IMG/VR virus record: IMGVR_UViG_3300037070_001233
Location: 1 to 43,873 of that record
Direction: 5' to 3' (one strand)
DNA: 43,873 bases
Source: a virus
Below the pieces are notes generated by a model that saw nothing but the letters and a program-made list of their open reading frames with translations, had not been told where the DNA came from and searched no databases. The position numbers were made by a program, and so were the translations under genes. Each line of letters starts with the position of its first letter. Position 1 is the first letter of the stretch. Positions 1-6,861 of the stretch are shown piece after piece.

Positions 1-460
1 AACGATCCAGCTTACTGCCGTGACGACACAGGTTGATCTCTGGGACATCGCCCCGGCCGACGATAAGCCCGTCAAGCTGCATGCCGTCTACCTGGGCCAG
101 AGCACCGAGCTTGGCGACGCCGCCGAGGAGCAGCTCGGGATTCAGATCATCAGGGGCTTTGCCACGGTCGGGTCGGGCGGGTCGTCCGCGACCCCGACGC
201 CGGTCGGCAACTCCATTGACACGGCTGCTGGTGCTACTGTGCGCGTGCTCGATACGACGGTCGCGGTCGTTGGCGGTGGATCGACTACGCATCTGCACGC
301 CGATACCTGGAACTTACGGGCGCCGTATCAAGTGATCTGGACACCAGAGATGCGCCCTGGCTGCTCGCAGGCCGACACTCGAATCATTATCCGCACGACG
401 GGCGCGCCGGCCGACTCGGTGACGCTAGCGGGCGTCTGCTATTTCGAGGAGCTCGGCTAG
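1..460 (+). CDS. Phage structural-type hypothetical protein, 3' part of a gene that starts at 43726
   Basis: The frame is already open at base 2. Across the terminal overlap it joins the start at 43726 (ATG, MGRVYSVPIQL), giving a 159-residue protein. The in-frame GTG at base 20 is therefore not the true start. It is a soluble, beta-rich looking protein with a Gly/Ser/Thr-rich middle and no transmembrane segment. It reads like a recurrent family of unnamed phage proteins that begin M.RVYSV. It lies between a LamG-like protein and a repeat protein, which suggests a virion or decoration component; that role is inferred from position only. Confidence 0.8.
   Translation, partial: TIQLTAVTTQVDLWDIAPADDKPVKLHAVYLGQSTELGDAAEEQLGIQIIRGFATVGSGGSSATPTPVGNSIDTAAGATVRVLDTTVAVVGGGSTTHLHADTWNLRAPYQVIWTPEMRPGCSQADTRIIIRTTGAPADSVTLAGVCYFEELG
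3..128. repeat. Terminal direct repeat, left copy
   Basis: Bases 3-128 are identical to 43748-43873, while the two bases before each copy differ (aa at 1-2, gc at 43746-43747). The repeat shows that the contig closes into a circle or that the molecule has redundant ends. An overlap of about 126 bp is also what a de Bruijn-graph assembler leaves when it closes a circle, so it need not be a physical terminal repeat. Confidence 0.95.
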
Positions 461-468
461 GGTAGTCG

Positions 469-1377
469 ATGTACGTCTTCCGCCGGCCGTTTGACTACGC
501 GGTACTCGCCGCTCGTCGGCTCGTGCCGTCGAAGGCTGCTACGAGCGTCACCGGCACCGGCGATATCAGCATCGGCGTGCCGGTGCTGGCGGCGACAGGA
601 TCGTTCACGACGACCGGCGCCGGCGCCATCAGCATCGGCGCTCCGATCATCGCCGGTACTGGGTCATTCGCGGTCACCGGGACGGGCGCGGTCAGTATTG
701 CCGTGCCAGTCCTCGCGGCATCAGGCTCATTCGCCACAACGGGCACTGGCTCCATCAGTATCGGTATCCCGGTCCTGGCGGGCACCGGCACGGTCACCGG
801 TCCACCTGGCAGTGGCGATATCACCATTGCACCCCCTGTCATTGACGGGACGGGCTCGTTTGTCACGACCGGCAGCGGCGCTATCGCGATCTCCCCTCCG
901 GTGCTCGCCGCTGCCGGTTCCTTCGCCACCACCGGGACAGGCGCCATCACCATCGGTGGGCCAGCGGTTGCCGGCTCCGGCACGGTAGCCGACCCTGGTA
1001 CCGGCAGCGGCGCTATCAGCATCGGGCCGCCCCAGGTAGCAGGTACGGGCAGTTTCGCCACCACCGGGGCAGGAGCGGTCAGTATCAGCCCGCCAGTCCT
1101 GGCCGGGTCGGGCACGTTCGTTGGTCCGGCGAGCGGCACGGGCGTCATCACGATTCCAGCGCCCGTCCTGGCCGGCACCGGGACGCTGATCTATACCGGC
1201 GCCGGGACGATCACGATTCCTGGTCCACTGCTCTCGGGCTACTCGGTGTTGGCTACCAGGGCGGCAGCAAGCGACTCCGCGTATGGTGGAGCTACGGCGA
1301 GCGACGCCGCCTACGCTGGCGCTGGGGCCGGCGACCTGGCGCTCGTGGGAGCTACAGCAAACGATTCGGAGGTCTGA
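469..1377 (+). CDS. Low-complexity repeat protein, candidate virion decoration or fibre protein
   Basis: This 302-residue protein is built from about ten degenerate repeats of roughly 20 residues, each of the form GTGSFTTTG-GAISIG-PVLAG, covering residues 25-255. The sequence is almost entirely Gly, Ala, Ser, Thr, Val, Ile and Pro, consistent with a beta-solenoid or stacked beta-turn fibre. Residues 1-20 (MYVFRRPFDYAVLAARRLVP) form a distinct N-terminal tag and the last 40 residues carry shorter Ala-Ser-Asp-Ala-Tyr-Gly repeats. It sits 8 bp after the previous gene and its stop overlaps the next start. The many Ser/Thr residues make it a plausible substrate for the glycosyltransferases encoded 1-4 kb downstream; this is inference. 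Confidence 0.75.
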   Translation: MYVFRRPFDYAVLAARRLVPSKAATSVTGTGDISIGVPVLAATGSFTTTGAGAISIGAPIIAGTGSFAVTGTGAVSIAVPVLAASGSFATTGTGSISIGIPVLAGTGTVTGPPGSGDITIAPPVIDGTGSFVTTGSGAIAISPPVLAAAGSFATTGTGAITIGGPAVAGSGTVADPGTGSGAISIGPPQVAGTGSFATTGAGAVSISPPVLAGSGTFVGPASGTGVITIPAPVLAGTGTLIYTGAGTITIPGPLLSGYSVLATRAAASDSAYGGATASDAAYAGAGAGDLALVGATANDSEV

Positions 1378-1610
1378 TGTCAGCATTCACGAAAAGGGAT
1401 CTGGTGACCTGTGGTGACCATGTCGAGGTACTGGCTGCTACGCTTCGGAGCTTGCAAGACATGACCATCGTCGGGCACCCGGACGGCGACCGTTGCCCCT
1501 ATCAGGTCGGGCATTCGATGACAGAGCACTGCGTCATCGGCCTGGGGCTATTCGACAGCATCGAGACATTTGATGCCGCGATCGGCCGGCACGCGAGGGC
1601 ACGCCGATGA
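1377..1610 (+). CDS. Small hypothetical protein
   Basis: A 77-residue protein whose ATG shares one base with the stop of the repeat protein (TGATG), indicating translational coupling. It has three Cys and several His residues but no clear zinc motif. I do not recognise a family. Its stop overlaps the next ATG (ATGA). Confidence 0.65.
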   Translation: MSAFTKRDLVTCGDHVEVLAATLRSLQDMTIVGHPDGDRCPYQVGHSMTEHCVIGLGLFDSIETFDAAIGRHARARR

Positions 1611-1894
1611 GCGCTTATCAAAAGGGTCAGTCGGTCAGGCTGGCCGTCGCGTTCACGGACGCCAACGGGACGGCTTCCAACCCGACGACCGTTACCTGTG
1701 AGGTCGAGGAGCCGGACGGGACGGAGACCACGTACACCACGCCGACCATCACCAACCCGTCGACCGGCACCTTTCAGCTGATCGTGGTGCCCGATCAGAG
1801 CGGCATGTACTCCTACCGCTGGGAAGGCACCACCGGGACCAGCGTTGCCGTCGACGAGGATCAGTTCCACGTGCTCGGATCGGTCTTCCCATGA
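1607..1894 (+). CDS. Ig-like/beta-sandwich small structural protein
   Basis: This 95-residue protein starts at an ATGA overlap. After MSAYQKGQSVRLAVAF it has alternating beta-strand patterns, a segment around residues 34-48 with EVEEPDGTETTY, and then GTFQLIVVPDQSGMYSYRWEG. This resembles the strand E-F-G region of immunoglobulin-like domains (D.SG.Y.Y.W) found in phage decoration and tail proteins. A virion accessory role is inferred from the fold pattern and the neighbours. Confidence 0.65.
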   Translation: MSAYQKGQSVRLAVAFTDANGTASNPTTVTCEVEEPDGTETTYTTPTITNPSTGTFQLIVVPDQSGMYSYRWEGTTGTSVAVDEDQFHVLGSVFP

Positions 1895-2328
1895 GCGATG
1901 ACGACATCTGGCGAGAGGACGCACGCACTGACCGGGCCGTCGAGCTTACGATGCTTGGTCGGGCAAAGACTGATGCGGACGGCGAGGTCGTCGCCCGCCA
2001 TCGGTACAGCCGATCGCTGAAGCATGCCATCGTCGAGGCGACCTGGAACATCGACCCGTGGGGTAAGCGATCGTTCACATTGAGGCGTGAAGATCGTGGC
2101 GGTATCTGGGTCATGATCTGCGAGATCGAGGGGCAGCAGGATTGGGAGCAATACGGCGAGTGTCGGTCAGATGAAGATGCTTACGACCATTCGGCGCTCG
2201 CGATCTGTCGGGCCTTGCTGGATTTCGGCGCCGAGGACGATAAGACCATGACGCCCGATCAGGTCATAGCGATGCTTGAAGAACAGCGGCGCCGATGGAC
2301 GGACTTGCTACGGGTGAAGCGCGCATGA
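1891..2328 (+). CDS. Hypothetical protein
   Basis: A charged 145-residue soluble protein starting at an ATGA overlap with the Ig-like gene. Residues 1-100 contain alternating polar and aromatic strands. The last 35 residues (MTPDQVIAMLEEQRRRW) look helical. No family is recognised. Its own stop overlaps the ATG of the first glycosyltransferase, so it is probably co-translated with that cluster. Confidence 0.65.
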   Translation: MSDDDIWREDARTDRAVELTMLGRAKTDADGEVVARHRYSRSLKHAIVEATWNIDPWGKRSFTLRREDRGGIWVMICEIEGQQDWEQYGECRSDEDAYDHSALAICRALLDFGAEDDKTMTPDQVIAMLEEQRRRWTDLLRVKRA

Positions 2329-2954
2329 GACCGCTGGTCTCCGTGGTAACGCCGACCTGGCAACGGCCGGAGCTGCTGGCCGAGACGATCCGCCACCTTC
2401 GGGAGCAGGACTACCGCCCCTTCGAGCACATCGTCATCAGCGACGGCCTCGACCTCAAGGCCGCCGTCGTTGTCGATGATGCACGGCCAGACTCCGATGC
2501 GCTCAGCGCGCTCGAATGGATCGAACTCGGACGGAACTGGTCCGGGCTGATGCCGTCGTCGTTCGGCATAGCTCCGCTCCTGGTCGGCTACCTCGCCGCC
2601 GGCGGCGAGTACATCATGAACTGGTCGGACGACGACCGCGCCCTGACCCAGAGCCACATCAGCCGCCTCGTCGATCTCCTGGAATCCAGCGGCGCCGACT
2701 TCGTCTACCCTCGGGTCCGCATCTGGCGGAACGGCAACCCGGCCGGCCCGGAGACGAAGACGATCGGCACCGACCCGCCCCAGCACTCGCAGATCACGCA
2801 CATGCTATTCCGAGCGTCCTGCCTGCACCGCTTTGGGATGCCGCGCTGGGGCACGCACCCGGTTGACTGGTCGCTGGTCGACGACTGGATGAAGGCGGGT
2901 GCTACCTGGGCAATGCTCGACGAATGCACGTTCTCTCACAGGTTGGATCAATGA
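2325..2954 (+). CDS. Family 2 (GT-A) glycosyltransferase, copy 1
   Basis: A 209-residue protein predicted to transfer a sugar from a nucleotide-sugar donor. It begins with the GT-A nucleotide-binding signature VSVVTPTWQRPELLAETI (residues 4-21) and HIVISDG. It carries the metal-binding D-x-D region MNWSDDDRALT near residues 95-110 and a GTDPPQ-QITH acceptor-side motif further on. It is a clear paralogue of the gene at 4153. I place the start at 2325, where ATGA overlaps the previous stop; an upstream in-frame start at 2295 would bury it in the preceding gene. It is near the minimum size for a GT2 domain and has no membrane anchor. Confidence 0.85.
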   Translation: MRPLVSVVTPTWQRPELLAETIRHLREQDYRPFEHIVISDGLDLKAAVVVDDARPDSDALSALEWIELGRNWSGLMPSSFGIAPLLVGYLAAGGEYIMNWSDDDRALTQSHISRLVDLLESSGADFVYPRVRIWRNGNPAGPETKTIGTDPPQHSQITHMLFRASCLHRFGMPRWGTHPVDWSLVDDWMKAGATWAMLDECTFSHRLDQ

Positions 2955-3166
2955 GCGAGATGGGACGCTGCCGCGATTGCCGCTGGTGGGAAGACTCCGT
3001 GCAAGCGGAGGACAGCGGTAAGCGATTCTGTGGACTGGCTACCAGTGACGATGGCAGGGCTCTGCATGCGGGGACACCGTTCTGGGCAGTAGCAACAGAT
3101 GGCGGCGAGGCGGTCGTGTTCACCAGCGCCGACTTCGGCTGCACCGAGTTTGAGGCGAAAGAGTGA
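2951..3166 (+). CDS. Small cysteine-rich (zinc-ribbon-like) protein
   Basis: The start at 2951 overlaps the previous stop (ATGA) and gives 71 residues. An early CRDCRWW motif is followed by a Cys at CGLAT and a late GCTEFE, so four Cys could bind one zinc. The CxxCxWW opening is common in small phage proteins of unknown function. It sits between two glycosyltransferases and is probably co-expressed with them. Confidence 0.65.
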   Translation: MSEMGRCRDCRWWEDSVQAEDSGKRFCGLATSDDGRALHAGTPFWAVATDGGEAVVFTSADFGCTEFEAKE

Positions 3167-3285
3167 GGACGGTTGTGCTGGCCTGCCTGCTGGCCGTGCT
3201 GTTCCAGATGGTCGGCCGGCGCTTCTGGCGCTGGTGGAGCTTCGGCAGTGAACTGCCGGCCGATCTTGTGCGGAGGTCTCAGTGA
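3163..3285 (+). CDS. Small single-pass membrane protein
   Basis: A 40-residue frame from GTG at 3163 (GTGA overlap with the previous stop) to TGA at 3283. Residues 3-15 (TVVLACLLAVLFQ) are hydrophobic and are followed by an Arg/Trp-rich stretch (GRRFWRWW), typical of a short inner-membrane anchor with a cytoplasmic positive flank. It exactly fills the gap between two genes and its stop overlaps the next GTG, which supports it being real. Confidence 0.5.
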   Translation: MRTVVLACLLAVLFQMVGRRFWRWWSFGSELPADLVRRSQ

Positions 3286-3872
3286 GTGCTGACCTGACCG
3301 TGGTTATCCCAACACAGGGCCGGGCGACGCTGCCGACGTGCCTGGAGTCGATGCGTCCGCTTCGGCAAGGCGACGTGCCGGCCCAGATCCTTGTGGTGGC
3401 CGATACCCACTCGCCGCTCCTGATGGACGTACAGGCGCTCTGCCGTGAGGAACGGGTCACCTACCTGGAGCTCGACGCCGGCTGGCACGATTGGGGCTAC
3501 CCGCAGCTCCAGTATGGCTACGATCTGGCCCTCGGTGATTACATCATGAACATCGGCGACGACGACGTCTACACCGAAGGCGCCTTCGAGGTCATCAGGT
3601 CGGCCATCGCCGGGCTGCCGTCTCGCCGGCCGTTGCTGTTCCGCTCGCTGATGCACCCGAGCGTCAGCCGTCCGTGTGGCGATCCGCTCCTGCTCTGGCG
3701 GCTGCGCAACCAACTGATACGCGGGACCGTGACCGGTCAGAACCTCGTCGCCCCGAACGTGCCGGCCAAGCTGGGCACCTGGGTTGACGACTTCATCCAC
3801 CTGGAGCAGACGGTGAACCTGTGGGATGGACTGGTGGAGTGGCGTGACGAGGTCATAGCCAAGTGTTTTTAG
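3282..3872 (+). CDS. Family 2-like glycosyltransferase, copy 2 (divergent)
   Basis: A 196-residue GT-A type transferase. It has an N-terminal DLTVVIPTQGRATLPTCLES nucleotide-binding segment, a middle YDLALGDYIMNIGDDDVY motif carrying the metal-binding acidic cluster, and a C-terminal EWRDEVIAKCF. Spacing and motifs match the two neighbouring GT2 genes, but the sequence is more divergent and lacks their GTDPPQ motif. It starts with GTG at a GTGA overlap. Donor and acceptor are unknown. Confidence 0.8.
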   Translation: MSADLTVVIPTQGRATLPTCLESMRPLRQGDVPAQILVVADTHSPLLMDVQALCREERVTYLELDAGWHDWGYPQLQYGYDLALGDYIMNIGDDDVYTEGAFEVIRSAIAGLPSRRPLLFRSLMHPSVSRPCGDPLLLWRLRNQLIRGTVTGQNLVAPNVPAKLGTWVDDFIHLEQTVNLWDGLVEWRDEVIAKCF

Positions 3873-4156
3873 AGGAACGGACACCGGATGGGCATATTCA
3901 AGTCTGGTTGCTGTACCGGCCGGAGCCGTTCGCGCCGTGGTCGGATGACGACCGCAGTATCCACCTCTGGGTCAGGCGTGCCGACGTCTTCACGAGCCGC
4001 GTTGTGGCTATCGCGTTCTTGGACAACCTGCTGGGCTATCAGGTGACCTGGCAGCCGTACAACGAGGCGTTTCCAGAACTGTGGATCGGCTGGGCCCGGG
4101 GCGACCGCTGGCTGCTCTGTCCGGCGCCGGTCGATCCGCCAGGAGGGAAGCTGTGA
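3863..4156 (+). CDS. Hypothetical protein in the glycosyltransferase cluster
   Basis: A 97-residue protein from GTG at 3863, overlapping the preceding gene by 10 bp. It is rich in Trp and aromatic residues (13 or so Trp/Tyr/Phe), with no Cys pairs until near the C-terminus and no membrane segment. I do not recognise a family. The 3' end carries the AGGAGG ribosome-binding site of the next glycosyltransferase. Confidence 0.6.
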   Translation: MFLEERTPDGHIQVWLLYRPEPFAPWSDDDRSIHLWVRRADVFTSRVVAIAFLDNLLGYQVTWQPYNEAFPELWIGWARGDRWLLCPAPVDPPGGKL

Positions 4157-4800
4157 GGAAGCTCGTCTCCGTCGTGACCGGAACCTACCAGCGCGTCGAC
4201 CTCCTGCTGGAGGCGATCCAGAACGTCCGCGCTCAGACGTACCGGCCGCTGGAGCACGTCATCGTCGCTGACGGCCCAGACTCGGAGCTGAGTTTCATGT
4301 TCGGTATGGAGGATGAGCACCGCTGGGCCGACGATGGCATGGAAGACCCGCGCTGGGTGCCGATCCGCTTCGCCGAGCTGGGCTTCTGGTCGTCCGGCCT
4401 GCTTACCAATAGCATCAGCGCGGCGCCGTTCATGGTCGCGCAACTCCTTGCTCGTGGCGAGTATCAGATCACGATGTCGGATGACGAGCGCTTCCTCGAC
4501 CCGGACGCGATCGCGAAGCTCGTAGACAACCTCGAAGCCTATGAGGCTGACTTCGCCTACTCGCAGGCCGAGATCACCTTCGCATGGAACAACCCGTCGT
4601 ATGTCATCGGGACCGATCCGCCGCAGTCCGGGCAGATCACACAGTTTCTCTACAAGCGCGAGATGCTCGACAAAGGCATGCTGTTCCGGGTGCAGATCGG
4701 GAACGCGACCGACTGGGACGCGGTCAGTCGCACGATGGCGAGCGGCGGCCAGTGGGCATTCGTCCCCGAGGTTCTGGTGACACATCGTGCTGATAAGTAG
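4153..4800 (+). CDS. Family 2 (GT-A) glycosyltransferase, copy 3 (paralogue of copy 1)
   Basis: A 215-residue transferase starting with KLVSVVTGTYQRVDLLLEAI. It has HVIVADGPD, a metal-site motif ITMSDDERFLD and a GTDPPQSGQITQFLY motif. Each aligns with the matching segment of the gene at 2325, so the two are tandem paralogues separated by an unrelated transferase. I chose GTG at 4153 because AGGAGG at 4141-4146 sits 6 nt upstream and the GTGA overlaps the preceding stop; the upstream in-frame start at 4081 has neither. The target glycan or protein is unknown. Confidence 0.85.
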   Translation: MRKLVSVVTGTYQRVDLLLEAIQNVRAQTYRPLEHVIVADGPDSELSFMFGMEDEHRWADDGMEDPRWVPIRFAELGFWSSGLLTNSISAAPFMVAQLLARGEYQITMSDDERFLDPDAIAKLVDNLEAYEADFAYSQAEITFAWNNPSYVIGTDPPQSGQITQFLYKREMLDKGMLFRVQIGNATDWDAVSRTMASGGQWAFVPEVLVTHRADK

Positions 4801-4927
4801 GAGGCGACGGTGCCTCATCCCGATCGCTCGCCGGTTGCGGCGGCACGACATCGTGCGGTTCTGTCCCTTCACGTACCGCCTCGGCCTCCTGGGTGGCCTG
4901 AGAGAGAGGATGGCAGTCCGTGGCTGA
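4787..4927 (+). CDS. Small basic protein (tentative)
   Basis: A 46-codon frame from GTG at 4787 to TGA at 4925 overlaps the upstream transferase by 14 bp and the downstream gene by 8 bp. It is very Arg-rich (MLISRRRR..., RRLRRHDIVR). I prefer this frame because its third codon positions are mostly G or C, as in the neighbouring genes. A competing frame, GTG 4810 to 4935, has a good AGGAGG site but A/T-rich third positions. No function can be assigned. Confidence 0.4.
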   Translation: MLISRRRRCLIPIARRLRRHDIVRFCPFTYRLGLLGGLRERMAVRG

Positions 4928-5114
4928 CCGACTGAAAGATGCGCCCGTCATCGTCTCGTGCGGATCGTGCGGCTACTTGTTCGGGATGCTCGGCGATCTC
5001 GGCCAGAAGGCCCTGATCGACTACCACTACCAGACCTGTACCGACTACCTGAACGGCGAGGGGCTCAAGAAAGGGCGGCCGATTGCCTACCACTTCGAGG
5101 ACGATGATGCCTGA
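4920..5114 (+). CDS. Small CxxC protein
   Basis: A 64-residue protein from GTG at 4920. It has an SCGSCGYLFGM motif near residue 14 and a later TC, so a zinc site is possible but incomplete. The acidic C-terminus (HFEDDDA) overlaps the start of the next glycosyltransferase by 8 bp. Similar short CGxCGY proteins occur in phages without known function. Confidence 0.6.
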   Translation: MADRLKDAPVIVSCGSCGYLFGMLGDLGQKALIDYHYQTCTDYLNGEGLKKGRPIAYHFEDDDA

Positions 5115-6210
5115 CCGACTGACCGGGCCGTCCATCCTCGCGCTCGTTGGCCGGCAGCAGACCGGCCCCGATCTCTGGCGCGTGCTCCAGCCGATCACGG
5201 CACTGGAAAAGCAGAACTACCCGGCGGGCTGGGATTTCAAGGATGCCGACCTGCTGGGACTGGTTGCCGCTGCTGCCGAGGCGATCCTGATGCCGCGTAT
5301 GGAGTGGCCGCCCGAGTACCGGCGAGTCGCCGAGGCGTGGTTCGCCGACAACCGCGCGAAGGGCAAGACGACGATCTACGATGCCGACGACGACATCTTC
5401 ACGGCAGCAGAGACCCAACGCCGGGTCGAGCTGGGCTGGATGGAGGGCCACACCTACGAGCAGCTGGAGGCGTCGCGCTTCGAGCGGATCTGGGCCATGC
5501 AGCAGTGTGACGGCGTGACGGTCAGCACCCAGAGGCTAGCCACCATCGTCCGCAGCTTCACCACGAAGCCCGTCATCGTCGTTCCCAACGCGATAGACCT
5601 CGCCTGGTTCAAAGGCGTTGTACGGGCCACCAGCCGCCAGATCCCGGGCCTCACGATCGGCTGGGCCGGCGGCCGGCGCCACGACCGCGACGTGGAGATG
5701 ATGGCCGAGGCCTGGGGACGGATCGCGCGACGCTACCCGGCCGTCCGCTTCGTCGTGCAGGGCCATGTGCCGCCGGTCATCCTGGAGAACGTCGACCGCG
5801 ACCGGCTGGCTATCCTGCCGTGGATGCGCCTGGAGGAATACCCCTATGGCATCCGACAGATCGACATCGGCTGCTGTGCTGTCGCGGACACGCCGTTCAA
5901 TCGCCCGAAGTCGAACATCAAAGCGATGGAGTACGCAGCCGCCGGCGCCGCAGTCGTCGCGTCCCCGACCCTCTACGCCGGATTGGTGGACCACGGTTAC
6001 AGCGGATTCATTGCTGAGTCAGCCGTGGAGTGGGACGATAGCCTGTCGCAGCTCGTGGAGAGCAACGCTACCCGGCGGATGATGGCGACGCGGTTGCTCC
6101 GGGCGGTCGAGAAGCGACACTCGCTGGCCGGCAACCTGTGGAGATGGCCGGCGGCATGGTCGACGATAGCCGAGAGTGCGAAGGTGCGCGGTGGCCTCAT
6201 CCTGGCGTGA
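5107..6210 (+). CDS. GT-B (family 4-like) glycosyltransferase
   Basis: A 367-residue enzyme with the layout of GT-B, family 1/4 glycosyltransferases. The N-terminal acceptor domain includes TIYDADDDIFTA. A VVPNAIDLAWF linker precedes the C-terminal Rossmann domain, which opens with TIGWAGGRRHDRDVE and has RFVVQGHVPP. The donor-binding segment SNIKAMEYAAAGAAVVASP near residues 265-285 matches the E-x7-E region of GT4 enzymes. The start could be ATG 5104 or 5107; CGAGGA at 5096-5101 favours 5107. It is the last and largest of four transferases in a cluster and presumably extends or starts a glycan that the smaller GT2 enzymes decorate. Confidence 0.85.
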   Translation: MPDRLTGPSILALVGRQQTGPDLWRVLQPITALEKQNYPAGWDFKDADLLGLVAAAAEAILMPRMEWPPEYRRVAEAWFADNRAKGKTTIYDADDDIFTAAETQRRVELGWMEGHTYEQLEASRFERIWAMQQCDGVTVSTQRLATIVRSFTTKPVIVVPNAIDLAWFKGVVRATSRQIPGLTIGWAGGRRHDRDVEMMAEAWGRIARRYPAVRFVVQGHVPPVILENVDRDRLAILPWMRLEEYPYGIRQIDIGCCAVADTPFNRPKSNIKAMEYAAAGAAVVASPTLYAGLVDHGYSGFIAESAVEWDDSLSQLVESNATRRMMATRLLRAVEKRHSLAGNLWRWPAAWSTIAESAKVRGGLILA

Positions 6211-6367
6211 ACCTAACCCGCCCCGCATGCAGGAGTACCGCTGCCGCGATTGCGGGCGCCTCCTGTTCAAAGCGGATGGCAAGGGCCGCGTTGAGGTCGT
6301 CTGCGCTGACCGGCGATGCCGCCGCATGCAGACGAAGACGCTCGACCAAGGGGGCCGAAGTGGCTGA
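6191..6367 (+). CDS. Com-like zinc-finger protein
   Basis: A 58-residue protein whose C-terminal 46 residues (from the ATG at 6227) show the pattern of phage Mu Com: YRCRDCGRLLFKADGKG followed by EVVCADRRCRRMQT, i.e. two CxxC-type knuckles around a short hairpin. Mu Com binds mRNA and activates translation of the DNA-modification gene mom. Here no mom homologue is adjacent, so only a zinc-binding, possibly RNA-binding, role is supported. The start could be GTG 6191 (GAAGG upstream) or ATG 6227. It overlaps the preceding transferase by 20 bp in the first case. Confidence 0.65.
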   Translation: MASSWREPNPPRMQEYRCRDCGRLLFKADGKGRVEVVCADRRCRRMQTKTLDQGGRSG

Positions 6368-6647
6368 AGATCACCACTGCTCATGCTGTATGCACACTGT
6401 TTTTGATGGGATGGCGGCCGCCTTGCATCGGGCGGCGGAATCGAACCGCGAATGGGAGACACGCTTTGGCGAGCGATGCAGGAGCATCGCCGCGACGTAT
6501 GACATCGCGCCGGAAGAGGTGGCCAGGATCATTGGGGAGGCCGTCGTGCAACGCCACATCGAGAATGGCGGGGAAATGCTGGCGGTTGCGGATGTGATCG
6601 AGGGGGCCAGCAAGGCGACGACTATCGATCCGCCGTCTTCTCGGTAG
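6360..6647 (+). CDS. Small hypothetical protein with HCSCC motif
   Basis: GTG at 6360 overlaps the end of the Com-like gene and gives 95 residues. The N-terminus has an HHCSCCMHT metal-binding type motif; the rest is helical (AAALHRAAESNREWE, EEVARIIGEAVVQRHIE). No family is recognised. Its last 26 bases overlap the 3' end of the convergent ribbon-helix-helix gene. Confidence 0.6.
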   Translation: MAEDHHCSCCMHTVFDGMAAALHRAAESNREWETRFGERCRSIAATYDIAPEEVARIIGEAVVQRHIENGGEMLAVADVIEGASKATTIDPPSSR

Positions 6648-6783
6648 CTCGCTGGCCGGCGTACTGACGCAGGGCGTGCAGGATCAAGCTGTGGAGCGAC
6701 CGATCATCCTCCTGAGCTAGGCGCTTGAGGATGTCGCGAAGGTCGGCCGGTAGTCTCAGAGTCATCGGTGTGCGCTCCTGCAT
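6622..6783 (-). CDS. Ribbon-helix-helix (Arc/CopG-type) repressor
   Basis: This 53-residue reverse-strand protein contains the compact pattern MTLRLPADLRDILKRLAQ followed by SLHSLILHALRQYA: one beta-strand and two helices, the size and layout of ribbon-helix-helix DNA-binding proteins. I use ATG at 6783; the upstream extension to 6882 has no helical or beta logic and would cross the operator region. It is divergent from the gene at 6862. The intervening DNA carries interlaced inverted repeats, so it probably represses both genes by binding there. Confidence 0.75.
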   Translation of the reverse strand: MQERTPMTLRLPADLRDILKRLAQEDDRSLHSLILHALRQYAGQRATEKTADR

Positions 6784-6861
6784 GGGATCAATCGTACACC
6801 AGACTGGTATCAGGTATCTGTCTGGTGGTAAGATGATACCACTTAGATGTCTGGAGGGAAG
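6784..6861. promoter_or_regulatory. Divergent control region with interlaced inverted repeats (operator candidate)
   Basis: Two inverted repeats interleave: accagac (6798-6804) with gtctggt (6820-6826), and ggtatca (6806-6812) with tgatacc (6834-6840). A further ggtatc lies at 6813-6818, so ggtatc half-sites occur three times, one of them inverted. The region separates the ribbon-helix-helix gene from the forward gene at 6862, whose ribosome-binding site is ggaggg at 6853-6858. I see no strong -35/-10 pair on either strand. Confidence 0.5.

Noticed and set aside
495-1178. 227-codon reverse frame opposite the repeat protein
   Set aside because: It simply mirrors the repeats; the forward frame is flanked by overlapping genes in the same direction.
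4810-4935. GTG frame with a good AGGAGG site between two cluster genes
   Set aside because: Third codon positions are A/T-rich, unlike the genome, whereas the alternative frame 4787-4927 has normal bias; left as a less likely option.
6425-6450. tRNA T-loop-like GGTTCGATTCC on the reverse strand
   Set aside because: The T-stem does not extend to 5 bp, no anticodon or acceptor arms fit upstream, and the DNA is inside a coding gene.
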